A stretch of DNA of 11,444 bases from an uncultured Steroidobacter sp. (GCA_946478975.1 CAMLEO010000235.1:1-11444); one strand, 5' to 3'; shown: positions 1 through 7,089, numbered from the stretch's first letter. Numbers and translations: made by a program. The notes: generated by a model not told the origin, from the sequence alone.

Positions 1-954
1 GTTGTATTCCTTCGAGGAGCGGGACTCGGCCATGAAGCTGCTGAAGCAGCTGTTGCTGCCGAGAATCGAGAGATTGATGCCGCCCTCGTAGAAGCTCTCG
101 AACGGAAACGTTCCTGAGGTTCCGGATTTCGGCGTGTACGTCCAGGGCGCGGGCGTGTCGCCCGGATTGGTGATGGCGCAGAAGTCCTGATTCGCAACCG
201 AGCCACTGCACTGGGCACCTGTCTGTTTGGCCTTCAATAGCAGATTGGCGTCTGCGCATTGTCCCGGCTGCGGATTATTGTTTGCAGCCTTGGTGCACGA
301 GGTCTCCCAGTACAGCACCTGAATCTCAGGAGAGGCGTTCGCCCCCTGCGGATAGTTCACCAGCACCAGCACATCGCCGCCGCCGGACATGCCGTTGCCG
401 TCGGTGTGTGTGCCCGTGAATGTGCCATCTGCGTTGGCGGTGACGTTGCCTCGGAAGAACCAGAAGCCCAGGAACGCATCGCCGACGTTTGAAAATCGAT
501 CCGCGCCGAAGTACGCGATCGTCGAGCCGCCGGACTGATAAGCCGCGGCATACGCGTCGGTGATGTCGTTCTTGTCAGGACCGGTCAGCGGCCCTGGCTT
601 GTGCGACCAGGCGGTGATGTCCTGAATATCTTTGTTGTTGCCGGCGAAGATCTTGTCGCCCGCACCGCCCAGGTCCGGCAGGATGCCGGTGAACTGAATG
701 GCGCTGCCCGCATCGGGAGGCGTGTTCCAGTCGTCGCCGGTGACCGCGGAGTTGTCGGTCGCGTTGGCATCGAGCTCGAACAGACCCAGCGTGTCGACGT
801 CGACCGCCGAGGCCAGGCTCGGTGTCAGCGCCGCTGCCGCCAGCGATGCCAGCAGCAATGGCTTGAACCGAAGTCTGGACAGCGTATCGATACAACTAGC
901 GCTACACGAGCGAATCCTTGTTGCCGCCGCAGCGGTCTGGAAATGCGAGCTCAT
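1..954 (-). CDS. Secreted protein with FGADRF/FWFF and FYEGGINLS motifs, C-terminal part outside window
   Basis: The gene reads through the left edge; 318 codons are visible with no stop. The ATG at 954 follows AAAGGGGGAGCC, a strong ribosome binding site. The N-terminus is long and basic, then a hydrophobic stretch (about residues 31-48) ends in SLASA, so a signal peptidase I cut after residue 50 is likely and the product is exported. The mature part is Gly/Asn/Asp-rich and contains YFGADRF (about 148-154), FLGFWFF (161-167), a Cys-containing segment (Cys220, 233, 249, 259) and FESFYEGGINLSILG followed by CFSSFMAESRSS near the visible end. From memory, this motif order occurs in large secreted proteins annotated with DUF11 or prealbumin-like domains, often as surface or adhesin-like proteins; I could not check this. 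A sigma-54 promoter and two dyads lie upstream, so expression probably depends on the neighbouring activator. Function is otherwise unknown. Confidence 0.85.
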   Translation of the reverse strand, partial: MSSHFQTAAAATRIRSCSASCIDTLSRLRFKPLLLASLAAAALTPSLASAVDVDTLGLFELDANATDNSAVTGDDWNTPPDAGSAIQFTGILPDLGGAGDKIFAGNNKDIQDITAWSHKPGPLTGPDKNDITDAYAAAYQSGGSTIAYFGADRFSNVGDAFLGFWFFRGNVTANADGTFTGTHTDGNGMSGGGDVLVLVNYPQGANASPEIQVLYWETSCTKAANNNPQPGQCADANLLLKAKQTGAQCSGSVANQDFCAITNPGDTPAPWTYTPKSGTSGTFPFESFYEGGINLSILGSNSCFSSFMAESRSSKEYN

Positions 955-1030
955 GGCTCCCCCTTTGGTCTTATGCGATGAGATTTGCGTTGGTCTTCGC
1001 GGTGCGCAGCGCGCACCCGCGTTGGCAGAG

Positions 1031-1046
1031 AGCAAGTTGCGTACCC
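1031..1046 (-). promoter_or_regulatory. Sigma-54 (-24/-12) promoter for the secreted-protein gene
   Basis: Read on the minus strand the site is GGGTACGCAACTTGCT. Against the sigma-54 consensus TGGCACG-N4-TTGCW, 10 of 12 defined positions match, including the essential GG and GC separated by exactly 10 bases. The predicted transcription start is near 1020, giving a leader of about 66 bases before the ATG at 954. The adjacent upstream gene encodes a sigma-54 activator, which fits. Confidence 0.75.
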
Positions 1047-1111
1047 ACCACGCTAGAGCGTTGATCGCGAAAGGAATTGAATAAACGATGCCCTGCGGTG
1101 GCGTGGCTCGC

Positions 1112-1127
1112 GTCGCACGGCTGAGAC
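1112..1127. promoter_or_regulatory. Candidate activator-binding dyad, promoter-proximal (UAS1)
   Basis: The site reads GTCGCA-cggc-TGAGAC, an inverted repeat with one mismatch. It is the same 16-bp layout as the dyad at 1179-1194 and shares with it TGAGAC plus the following GCG. It lies about 92-107 bases upstream of the predicted sigma-54 transcription start, a usual distance for enhancer sites of Fis-type sigma-54 activators. Binding by the adjacent regulator is inferred. Confidence 0.5.
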
Positions 1128-1178
1128 GCGCGCGATGTTTGTTATGCGTTATCGACGAGATTGATGCAGGAATCACCG

Positions 1179-1194
1179 GTCTCAACGATGAGAC
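1179..1194. promoter_or_regulatory. Candidate activator-binding dyad, promoter-distal (UAS2)
   Basis: The site reads GTCTCA-acga-TGAGAC, a perfect 6+4+6 dyad. It starts 67 bases from the start of the second copy of the same design at 1112-1127, and lies about 159-174 bases upstream of the predicted sigma-54 start. A lone GTCTCA half-site also covers the ribosome-binding region of the regulator gene (2653-2658), which might reflect autoregulation but could be chance. Confidence 0.5.
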
Positions 1195-1202
1195 GCGATA
1201 TG

Positions 1203-1226
1203 GAAAAAGAAGACGCGAGCTCCGCG
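1203..1226 (-). terminator. Weak possible terminator after the sigma-54 regulator gene
   Basis: On the minus strand, about 30 bases past the regulator stop, CGCG-gagct-CGCG (1226 to 1214) is followed by the T-rich run TCTTCTTTTTC. The 4-bp stem is short, so this is a weak intrinsic terminator at best. It would separate the regulator transcript from the sigma-54 promoter region. Confidence 0.3.
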
Positions 1227-1256
1227 CTGGCAGAGCAAACAAACAGGGCGGGGAGG

Positions 1257-2648
1257 TTAGTGCACGCTTTCCGACGTGGACGCAGCGTCGACGACTTCGA
1301 GCGGCGCGTGCAGCGCGATGGTGCTGCCGGAATGTTCGGCGGCGAGGCCGTGTCGCTCCAGCAATCGATAGAACGTTGCACGCGATACGCCTACCAGGTG
1401 GGCAGATTTGCGAGCGTTCCATCCTGTTTGTCGCAGCGCTGCCAGCAAGGTGTTCTTTTCTGCTTCGAACCTGGCAGCGTCCAGGCTCAACAGCGGCTGA
1501 TCCGGTGCCTCAACGTCCAGGCACAGGTCGTGCGACGTGATCAATGGCCCGTCGCACATCACGATGGCGCGGCGAATGCGATTCACCAGCTCGCGAACGT
1601 TTCCTGGCCACGAGTGCGCCCTGAGCGAGCGCAATGCCGATCTCGTATAGCCGCGCAGCTTGGTGCGATTCTCGTCGGCGTATCGATCCAGAAAGGTGAG
1701 GGCGAGCGCTTCGATGTCCTCGCTGTGTTCCCGCAGCGGCGGCGTGTTCACGCGAAGCACGTTGAGCCGGTAATACAGATCCTCACGGAACCTGCCGTGC
1801 TTGATCGCAGATTCGAGATCGACGTTCGTTGCCGCCAGCACTCGGGCGTCGACGTGAATCTCTTCGCGGCCGCCGACGCGCCGCACGGCCTGCTCTTCCA
1901 GGAAACGTAACAACAGCGCTTGCAGATCCGGATGCAGATCGCCGACCTCGTCCAGAAATATCGTGCCACCGCGGGCGGCTTCGATGTGACCGACTTTGCG
2001 CTGATGTGCGCCGGTGAATGCGCCTTTCTCAAATCCGAACAGCTCCGCATGAATCAGCGACGGCGGCAGCGAAACGCAGTTGATGGCGACGAACGGGCGG
2101 TCGCGTCGGGCGGAGAGCTGATGAATAGCGCGCGCGGCAAGCTCCTTGCCGGTCCCTGTCTCACCCGTGATCAAGGCGCAGGCATCTACGCTTGCGATCT
2201 TCACCAAGTCCCGGCGCAGTTCCCTCATCGCAGGCGAATGACCGATGAGGATCGATTCGCGGCCGCTGCCGTTCCACAACGCCGGCTCGCGCTTCACGAG
2301 ACGCGCCATGCCCACAGCGTGTCCCAATGTGGCGAGCAATCGTTGATTGTCGAGCGGCAATGTTTGGTAATCGATGCAGTGGATCGCGATGAACTCGCGA
2401 ATGGCGTCGCGATCGATCACGCCTGGATCGACGATCGCAATCCAGGGAATGTGCCGGTGCAAGGCTATGGTGTGACGAATCTTTGCGAGCCAGCCGGGGT
2501 CGCAGGAGGATAAAGAAGCGAGGCCGACGTGACATTCATCGAATGCGGCTTCACGCAACTCGCTCTGCCAGCCGGCTTCGAGCAAGACTTGTGAGATTGC
2601 CCCGTCCTCCCGGCCGGTAAACACACCAGCCACTTTCCGGGATTCCAT
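1257..2648 (-). CDS. Sigma-54-dependent transcriptional activator, VpsR-like
   Basis: This 463-residue protein has the full bacterial enhancer-binding protein layout. Residues about 1-125 form a divergent receiver-like domain ending CIDYQTLPLDNQRLLATLGHA, a signature I associate with VpsR/FleQ-like regulators of exopolysaccharide and surface functions. The AAA+ domain has Walker A GETGTGKE (162-169), the sigma-54-contacting loop GAFTGA (209-214), Walker B GGTIFLDEV (227-235), the arginine-finger region REDLYYRL (288-295) and WPGNVREL (347-354). A Fis-type helix-turn-helix lies at about 398-433. An intact GAFTGA loop means it should activate RNA polymerase-sigma-54. The start at 2648 keeps the family's usual N-terminus; a longer in-frame reading to 2816 adds 56 low-complexity basic residues unlike the family. 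Ribosome binding before 2648 (GATGAGACAGCA) is moderate. The likely target is the sigma-54 promoter just downstream at 1031-1046. Confidence 0.93.
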   Translation of the reverse strand: MESRKVAGVFTGREDGAISQVLLEAGWQSELREAAFDECHVGLASLSSCDPGWLAKIRHTIALHRHIPWIAIVDPGVIDRDAIREFIAIHCIDYQTLPLDNQRLLATLGHAVGMARLVKREPALWNGSGRESILIGHSPAMRELRRDLVKIASVDACALITGETGTGKELAARAIHQLSARRDRPFVAINCVSLPPSLIHAELFGFEKGAFTGAHQRKVGHIEAARGGTIFLDEVGDLHPDLQALLLRFLEEQAVRRVGGREEIHVDARVLAATNVDLESAIKHGRFREDLYYRLNVLRVNTPPLREHSEDIEALALTFLDRYADENRTKLRGYTRSALRSLRAHSWPGNVRELVNRIRRAIVMCDGPLITSHDLCLDVEAPDQPLLSLDAARFEAEKNTLLAALRQTGWNARKSAHLVGVSRATFYRLLERHGLAAEHSGSTIALHAPLEVVDAASTSESVH

Positions 2649-2735
2649 TGCTGTCTCATCGTCGATGCGCTGCCTTGCGCCAGTGCCCCTATGTGCATCA
2701 TTCGATACTCGAAGTGCACACACTGTTTCGGCTCT

Positions 2736-2756
2736 GCGAGCATCTGCCGTGCTCGC
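2736..2756. repeat. Stem-loop in the leader of the sigma-54 regulator
   Basis: GCGAGCA-tctgccg-TGCTCGC is a perfect 7-bp inverted repeat. It lies about 88-108 bases before the regulator ATG. Together with the dyads at 2762-2781 and 2701-2713 (TTCGA-tac-TCGAA) it suggests a structured leader or protein-binding region. No riboswitch family is recognisable. Confidence 0.4.
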
Positions 2757-2761
2757 GGGCC

Positions 2762-2781
2762 GCCGCCGTTGTTTGTAACGG
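2762..2781. repeat. Dyad CGCCGTT/AACGGCG upstream of the sigma-54 regulator
   Basis: CGCCGTT-gtttgt-AACGGCG is a perfect 7-bp inverted repeat. On the minus strand it lies directly after TATAAG (2787 to 2782), which resembles a -10 hexamer, so it could be an operator at the regulator's start site. The GCCGTT/AACGGC core returns in the dyad at 2833-2853. Confidence 0.4.
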
Positions 2782-2832
2782 CGCTTATAACACTCCCTCC
2801 GATCCCCGGAACGCAACTAGGGATTGCCACTC

Positions 2833-2853
2833 GCAACGGCGGTATGCCGTTGC
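2833..2853. repeat. Dyad GCAACGGC/GCCGTTGC between regulator and secreted-protein gene
   Basis: GCAACGGC-ggtat-GCCGTTGC is a perfect 8-bp inverted repeat 72 bases past the stop of the secreted-protein gene at 2925. It may be a transcript-end hairpin for that gene, although no T-run follows on the minus strand. It could instead be a second copy of the GCCGTT/AACGGC site seen at 2762-2781. Confidence 0.4.
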
Positions 2854-2924
2854 TTTGTCTACCGGGTGTGGCCGGACTGGCGGACTTCCATGCGCTGCGT
2901 CACTCCCATGCTTGCGCGCTCGCG

Positions 2925-4307
2925 CTAATGCGTCGCATAGAACATAAAAGAGCCGTAAATGTTGTCTCTCCAGATCTGGATCGCCGTGGGTCCTGTGTAA
3001 TTGTCCGAGGCCTGCGGACCAGTAATTGAGAAGCTCGCTGTCTGGCCGGAGGTGGTGCTTTGGGACTCGCTCTTTTTCTGCACCGTAGTCGTGGTGTTGG
3101 TCAGCTTCAAAGCGACCTCCGCCTTGGTTACGAAGGTGAATTTGTTCTCTATGGAGATGGAAACGCTGCGGGTGATTTCCGAGCCTCTGCCGGACGTGCT
3201 GGTCGATTGGGTGGTCGTCGAAAACGTTTGCGTCACGGGCTGCCCGCCCGGAGGGGCAGGCAGATAGTTGAAGGTCTGGCCGGGCTCGGGCGAGTAGCGC
3301 CCCGAAGTATCGGTGTTCGGATCGAACGCAGGATTGGCAGCAAACGGGGTTGTCGTCGCGAGGATGTACGCGTAGTCCGCGGCTGTAAGTCCTCCGACGC
3401 CGGATGTATCCCAACTCCGTGCCAGGCGCGTCGCGACGTTCGCCGGAATCCGAGAAGGATCTTTCAGCTCGTACACATAGAGATAGAGCACATCCATCTC
3501 ATTGGCGGGATCTGCAGTGTTGTACGCGTAGCCATTCCAGGTGACGCTTGCCGGGCCCGTCAACGTTATATTGATTGCCGGATTCAGCCAGATCCACACG
3601 ATGTCGTAATCATGATCGATTCCGGCGGCCGACGACGCAGGGCCCCGAATGATGTCGCCGCCCGTGGTCGTGACACTCCAGGAGTCCGTCGTGTTGAAGT
3701 CAGTTTGCTGGGCATACAGGCTGGTGAGGCTGGTATCCAGCTGCCCACCGACGGCCCCGATGCTGTATTTCCCACTGGTCGAAATGCCTACTGTGGTTTG
3801 ATCCTTGAAACTCGATCCGATGGACGTGCTGGCGCCTCGGACGAAGTTGGCGCTGTAGCTGACCGAGCTGTTGGAACCTGGCGGTGCGTAATCGATGCCC
3901 AGCACTTGATACTTCGGGAACAGCGCGCCCGAGTAGGTGCCGTACTGATAGTTGCCGGTCACATTGATCGTGACCAGATAACCTCCGATCATCACTCGCT
4001 CGCTGCCGGAAAATTGCCCGAATGATGAGCGGTTCCAAAATACGGTGGTACATACGACAGTGGCGTCGGCGCTGAGCTGATAGCTGTACGCGTTAGTGCC
4101 CCAGGACACGTCGCCGCCGCTGGTGAATACGGTGGAAGTCTGAGTAAGACCTCCCGGCAACTGGTTGTTGGTCACCCCGCAGTAGGTTCCCGAGCCGGAG
4201 CTGTCTGTAACTATTCCCGTATCGAGATTGACGGGAAAAACCACGGCATGGGCGTCCGTGTATACCCATGTCGAAAGCATGATGAGACATGCGATCAGGG
4301 CTTTCAT
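2925..4307 (-). CDS. Secreted Ser/Thr-rich beta protein, possibly aerolysin-like; unassigned
   Basis: The product has 460 residues. The ATG at 4307 follows AAAAGGAG at a normal distance and gives a clean signal peptide (MKALIACLIMLSTWVYTDAHA, cleavage after about residue 21); a reading from 4346 would add 13 residues before the signal. There is one early Cys pair (GTYCGV, TVVCTT), possibly a disulfide, and no membrane segment after the signal. The C-terminal 105 residues (about 355-460) alternate Ser/Thr with hydrophobic residues in long strands (TQTFSTTTQSTSTSG, TNTTTTVQKKSESQSTTSG) around a KFTFVTKAEVALKL strand, and end WRDNIYGSFMFYATH. That pattern, with a closing D-x-x-YG-x-F segment, recalls aerolysin/ETX-MTX2 pore formers, where such strands form the membrane hairpin. 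This is inference from pattern only; an adhesin or other beta-rich surface protein is equally open. Confidence 0.85.
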   Translation of the reverse strand: MKALIACLIMLSTWVYTDAHAVVFPVNLDTGIVTDSSGSGTYCGVTNNQLPGGLTQTSTVFTSGGDVSWGTNAYSYQLSADATVVCTTVFWNRSSFGQFSGSERVMIGGYLVTINVTGNYQYGTYSGALFPKYQVLGIDYAPPGSNSSVSYSANFVRGASTSIGSSFKDQTTVGISTSGKYSIGAVGGQLDTSLTSLYAQQTDFNTTDSWSVTTTGGDIIRGPASSAAGIDHDYDIVWIWLNPAINITLTGPASVTWNGYAYNTADPANEMDVLYLYVYELKDPSRIPANVATRLARSWDTSGVGGLTAADYAYILATTTPFAANPAFDPNTDTSGRYSPEPGQTFNYLPAPPGGQPVTQTFSTTTQSTSTSGRGSEITRSVSISIENKFTFVTKAEVALKLTNTTTTVQKKSESQSTTSGQTASFSITGPQASDNYTGPTAIQIWRDNIYGSFMFYATH

Positions 4308-4342
4308 TATTGCCAACTCCTTTTGGCGTTTATAACGAGCGA

Positions 4343-4359
4343 TCAATATCGAGTATTGA
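4343..4359. repeat. Dyad TCAATA/TATTGA upstream of secreted-protein gene
   Basis: TCAATA-tcgag-TATTGA lies 36-52 bases before the start codon of the secreted-protein gene at 4307. A perfect 10-bp palindrome, ACCTGCAGGT (4367-4376), lies just further upstream. These are the only notable elements in the 111-base gap. No sigma-54 promoter is visible here. Confidence 0.35.
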
Positions 4360-4418
4360 GCAGCCCACCTGCAGGTACAAGCAATATACGTGACGCTCGA
4401 TCTCAGAGGACGGAGCTT

Positions 4419-4817
4419 TCACTGCTCAGCCAGCATGTACTGCAGCTCGTAGAAGTGTTTGCCCTCACGATTCGTGATTGTCAGCGTACCGCTGATTCCC
4501 GCGAGCTGCCCCGTGCCGGACTCGGGGACAATCGAGATCGTCCAGCGTTCCGGCACGCCGCGGATCATGACTGCATGGTGCACGAGAGAAAAGGTGCCGC
4601 TGCGGCCATCCAGCGTGGCCGTGACTTTTTCGATAGCGACGTAGGCGCCGTGCTGGTTGCCATTGCCACAAGCCAGCATTTCACCTTGGCCCACTCCTTC
4701 GATGCTGCCGTGATAATGTTTGTCGATGGACAGGCGCGAAAGGGCAGCGGCGTGTGCTTGCGGATTATCGGGCTTTTGTGGAGCGAGGGTGACCTCGAAA
4801 TAGCCTGCGGCGTGCAT
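4419..4817 (-). CDS. DUF3224 domain-containing protein
   Basis: The product has 132 residues and is almost entirely one DUF3224 domain. Family hallmarks are MHAAGYFEVTLAP at the start, LSIDKHYHGSIEG, GEMLACG, YVAIEKVTATLDGRSGTF, VPESGTGQLAGISGT and GKHFYELQYML at the end. The family is a small beta-barrel-like domain of unknown biochemical function, often found beside transporters, regulators or small-molecule enzymes. The ATG at 4817 is preceded by CGGAGGATCTCAC, an excellent ribosome binding site; an in-frame ATG at 4877 lacks one and would add 20 residues outside the domain. It lies 81 bases downstream of the hydrolase gene on the same strand and is probably the last gene of the MFS-hydrolase operon. 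No signal peptide is seen, so it is likely cytoplasmic. Confidence 0.9.
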   Translation of the reverse strand: MHAAGYFEVTLAPQKPDNPQAHAAALSRLSIDKHYHGSIEGVGQGEMLACGNGNQHGAYVAIEKVTATLDGRSGTFSLVHHAVMIRGVPERWTISIVPESGTGQLAGISGTLTITNREGKHFYELQYMLAEQ

Positions 4818-4898
4818 GGTGAGATCCTCCGATTTCGTGAAGTGGGCTGAGCCGCGGAATTCTACGGTCTCCTCCAAGCCAGGTATATTTCATACGGC

Positions 4899-5822
4899 TC
4901 AAATCCTTTCTTTGAGATCGATCGTAAACGCAGTGGTTGGCGCATCCGCGCTGGCAAGATAATCGAGGATCGCCGGCGCAAGCGCAGAACGGTCCAGTAT
5001 TTCGAGATGATTGGTGTTGGGTATGATCATGAGTCGCGACGCGGGGCGTCCCATGGCGAACCCGTCGGCTTTGGCGCCGCCAAGCAGTTCGTAAAGTGCC
5101 AGCGCATGAGCGGGCCGGATGCTGTCGGCGTCCCCGACGACATGAAGAACCGGCGCTTTGAGTCCCTTGGCGATGGCGTCTCTCCAATCGTACTTGGAGA
5201 CCATGAGTTTCGAAACATTCCGAACTAGAAGCGGCCAATCGTCCGGTCGCGGCGCCGCCTTGAGATAGGCGCGATACCAATTGGATTGCTTCATTGCCTC
5301 AGCATCCATGGCGGAGGTGCCGGCAATGACTTCAGGGAACCAGCCGTCGGTTGCGTGCGGCGCCGAAATCACCACCAGCTTGCGCACGCTCTGCGGATGG
5401 CGCAGACCAAGTTGAAGCGCAACACCTCCTCCGACGGAATAGCCTGCTACGTCGACCGGACCGAGGGCAAGCGCCTGGATCAGCGCGGTGATATCGTCGG
5501 CCATGGCTTCATAGGTCATGGGTCGACCATTGTCGGCTGTGTGTCCATGACCTTGGAGTTCGAGCGCGATGACTTCACGGCGCGCGGAAAGCGCAGGAAG
5601 CAACCGCCCGAAGATCTCGTCGATGGTGCCGAGTCCACCGTGAAGCAGAATCAACGGCTCTGCGTTTCCGTGACGCTCATAGTAGAGTTCGATCCCGTTG
5701 ACCGAAGCGTATTGCCCTTTGATTGTTGTCATGTTCGTCACTCCCTTAGCGAAAACGGCGCTGTGAATGACTGCGGCGATGAAAGCACTTGCGCCTGTCT
5801 GAAGAAGATCCCGCCTCAACAT
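4899..5822 (-). CDS. Alpha/beta hydrolase, possibly Tat-exported
   Basis: The product has 307 residues from the ATG at 5822. It shows the alpha/beta-hydrolase pattern: the HGG oxyanion loop (about 61-63), nucleophile elbow GYSVGG (Ser129), an Asp in HVVGDADS (about 231), and catalytic His272 in NTNHLEILD. The substrate is unknown; the sequence is typical of small esterases, lactonases or C-C hydrolases. From 5822 the N-terminus is MLRRDLLQTGASAFIAA, a twin-arginine signal-like start, and the ATG overlaps the transporter stop by 7 bases (ATGTTGA), which suggests translational coupling. An alternative ATG at 5732 has the stronger ribosome binding site (AGGGAGTGACGAAC) and gives a 277-residue cytoplasmic enzyme (MTTIKGQYAS...) that keeps the whole fold. 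Both forms are possible. It belongs to the MarR-controlled operon. Confidence 0.92.
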   Translation of the reverse strand: MLRRDLLQTGASAFIAAVIHSAVFAKGVTNMTTIKGQYASVNGIELYYERHGNAEPLILLHGGLGTIDEIFGRLLPALSARREVIALELQGHGHTADNGRPMTYEAMADDITALIQALALGPVDVAGYSVGGGVALQLGLRHPQSVRKLVVISAPHATDGWFPEVIAGTSAMDAEAMKQSNWYRAYLKAAPRPDDWPLLVRNVSKLMVSKYDWRDAIAKGLKAPVLHVVGDADSIRPAHALALYELLGGAKADGFAMGRPASRLMIIPNTNHLEILDRSALAPAILDYLASADAPTTAFTIDLKERI

Positions 5823-7033
5823 GCTGGAGGCTGCTTCTCGAAGAATTGGAAGACGAGAATAGCGATCACGCTGAGGCAAGTTGCTGTTAGGAAGAAGGCT
5901 GCGGAGTAGCCGGTGCCGGCGGCCAACGCCCCGAACATCAGGCCGCCGATACCCAGGCCCGCATCATAAGCACCGTTCCACAACGCGCCCGCGCCGTCGA
6001 CCTGCGCTGGCGTCGCTTGGTTCATCATTTGGGCGAGCGTCGCGCTTTGCAGCAGTCCGAACGCGATACCGCTCAGCGCCATCCCCGCGATCACGGCAGG
6101 ACTGCCGGACAAGACCAGAAGCAGGGCCGACGCAACAGCTATTGCAACGCCGCCAATCGCGAAGCCGTGCGGTCCGTAACGATCGACCGGACGGCCGGAA
6201 AGCCAACGGAAGAGGGCAGCCAGAAGACCTTGCGACAGCATTCCAAGCATGATCGCGCCGCGCCCGGCTTCAGGATGGGCAATGGGCAGAAAGGTGATGG
6301 TCGCCCCGACAATGATCGCACCGACAGCGAGTGCTGCGGACGGCCAAGCGATACGGCGAAGCGCGGGAAACTCATGGCTTTGTGCCTCGCTGCTTTCGCG
6401 CACCGAGATCTTTGGCAGCGCGAAGACACCGACAAGGCCTGCCAACGCAAGTACGGTGCTGATCCCAGCCATGGGCACCGCGCCCAGATAATTCAACGCC
6501 CAGGGTCCGAGCGGCACGCACGCGATGGCCGGGATAGCCGACGCCATGCCATAAATGCCAAGCGTCTCGGCACGGCGGCTTGGCGGAGCCAGCGAGGTCG
6601 CCAATCCAACTGCCGCTACGAGAAGCACGCCCAGCCCAAGTCCGCGCGCCGCGCAACTCGCGAGTACCAACGACAGTTGGTTTGAAAAGCTGATCAGGCA
6701 AGGCAGCGCCATGGTCACAAGAGATAGGGCGAGCACCGGGACGCGGTCCAGGCGCGCGATCAATCGAGGCGCCGCGACCTCTCCGATAATCGTTGCCGCC
6801 ATGAGCACGCCCGTTGCGAGGCCTGCGGCAGACGCACCTCCCAGCGTGACCGCGTGCATGGGAATCGCGGAAAGCAGCAGATAGAAGCTGCTCATCGCCG
6901 TCACCATCACACCGCAGAGCATGAGCATCGGCGTACTCAGAGCCGGCGCGGCGACGCTGTCCCCGGTAAATGATTCGCCGGAGCTGCCCGCTGCCTTCTC
7001 GTCGTTCGTGCCGCCGCGTGCATAGTCCAACAT
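5816..7033 (-). CDS. MFS transporter (12-TM drug-efflux type)
   Basis: The product has 405 residues with many hydrophobic helices, beginning at about residue 35 after a polar, disorder-like tail of 30 residues. A charged central loop (about 208-228) separates two six-helix halves, as in the major facilitator superfamily. Motif-A-like loops are seen at about 89-98 (PRLIARLDRV) and 280-288 (GRPVDRYGP). The Ala/Gly/Leu-rich helices and the MarR-type repressor next door favour export of small hydrophobic compounds by proton antiport, but the substrate cannot be read from sequence. The ATG at 7033 follows AAGGAGACGGAGCC. It is the first gene of a minus-strand operon driven by the promoter at 7104-7132, whose -10 lies inside a repressor-type operator. 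Confidence 0.93.
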   Translation of the reverse strand: MLDYARGGTNDEKAAGSSGESFTGDSVAAPALSTPMLMLCGVMVTAMSSFYLLLSAIPMHAVTLGGASAAGLATGVLMAATIIGEVAAPRLIARLDRVPVLALSLVTMALPCLISFSNQLSLVLASCAARGLGLGVLLVAAVGLATSLAPPSRRAETLGIYGMASAIPAIACVPLGPWALNYLGAVPMAGISTVLALAGLVGVFALPKISVRESSEAQSHEFPALRRIAWPSAALAVGAIIVGATITFLPIAHPEAGRGAIMLGMLSQGLLAALFRWLSGRPVDRYGPHGFAIGGVAIAVASALLLVLSGSPAVIAGMALSGIAFGLLQSATLAQMMNQATPAQVDGAGALWNGAYDAGLGIGGLMFGALAAGTGYSAAFFLTATCLSVIAILVFQFFEKQPPAC

Positions 7034-7089
7034 GGCTCCGTCTCCTTACGCCGCGAACGATTGCCGAGAAAGACAGTCGACAGATCTTA

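Noticed and set aside
1161..1910. Plus-strand open frame of 249 codons
   Set aside because: It is antisense to the sigma-54 regulator, whose AAA+ and HTH motifs are complete; the composition is that of a shadow frame.
3060..4025. Long plus-strand open frame of 321 codons
   Set aside because: It lies wholly antisense to the secreted-protein gene, has an Arg-rich composition typical of GC-rich shadow frames, and has no ribosome binding site or family features.
4329..4358. TATAAA/TTATAA as -10 for the gene starting at 4307
   Set aside because: The implied start would fall inside the ribosome binding site and the -35 (CAATAC) is poor.
4308..4418. A second sigma-54 promoter for the secreted-protein gene at 4307
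   Set aside because: TTGC occurs near TATATTGC, but the bases at the -24 position are not GG; none of the GG pairs here has GC ten bases on.
6017..6685. Plus-strand open frame of 222 codons across the MFS gene
   Set aside because: Arg/Gln-rich shadow of a convincing membrane transporter on the other strand.
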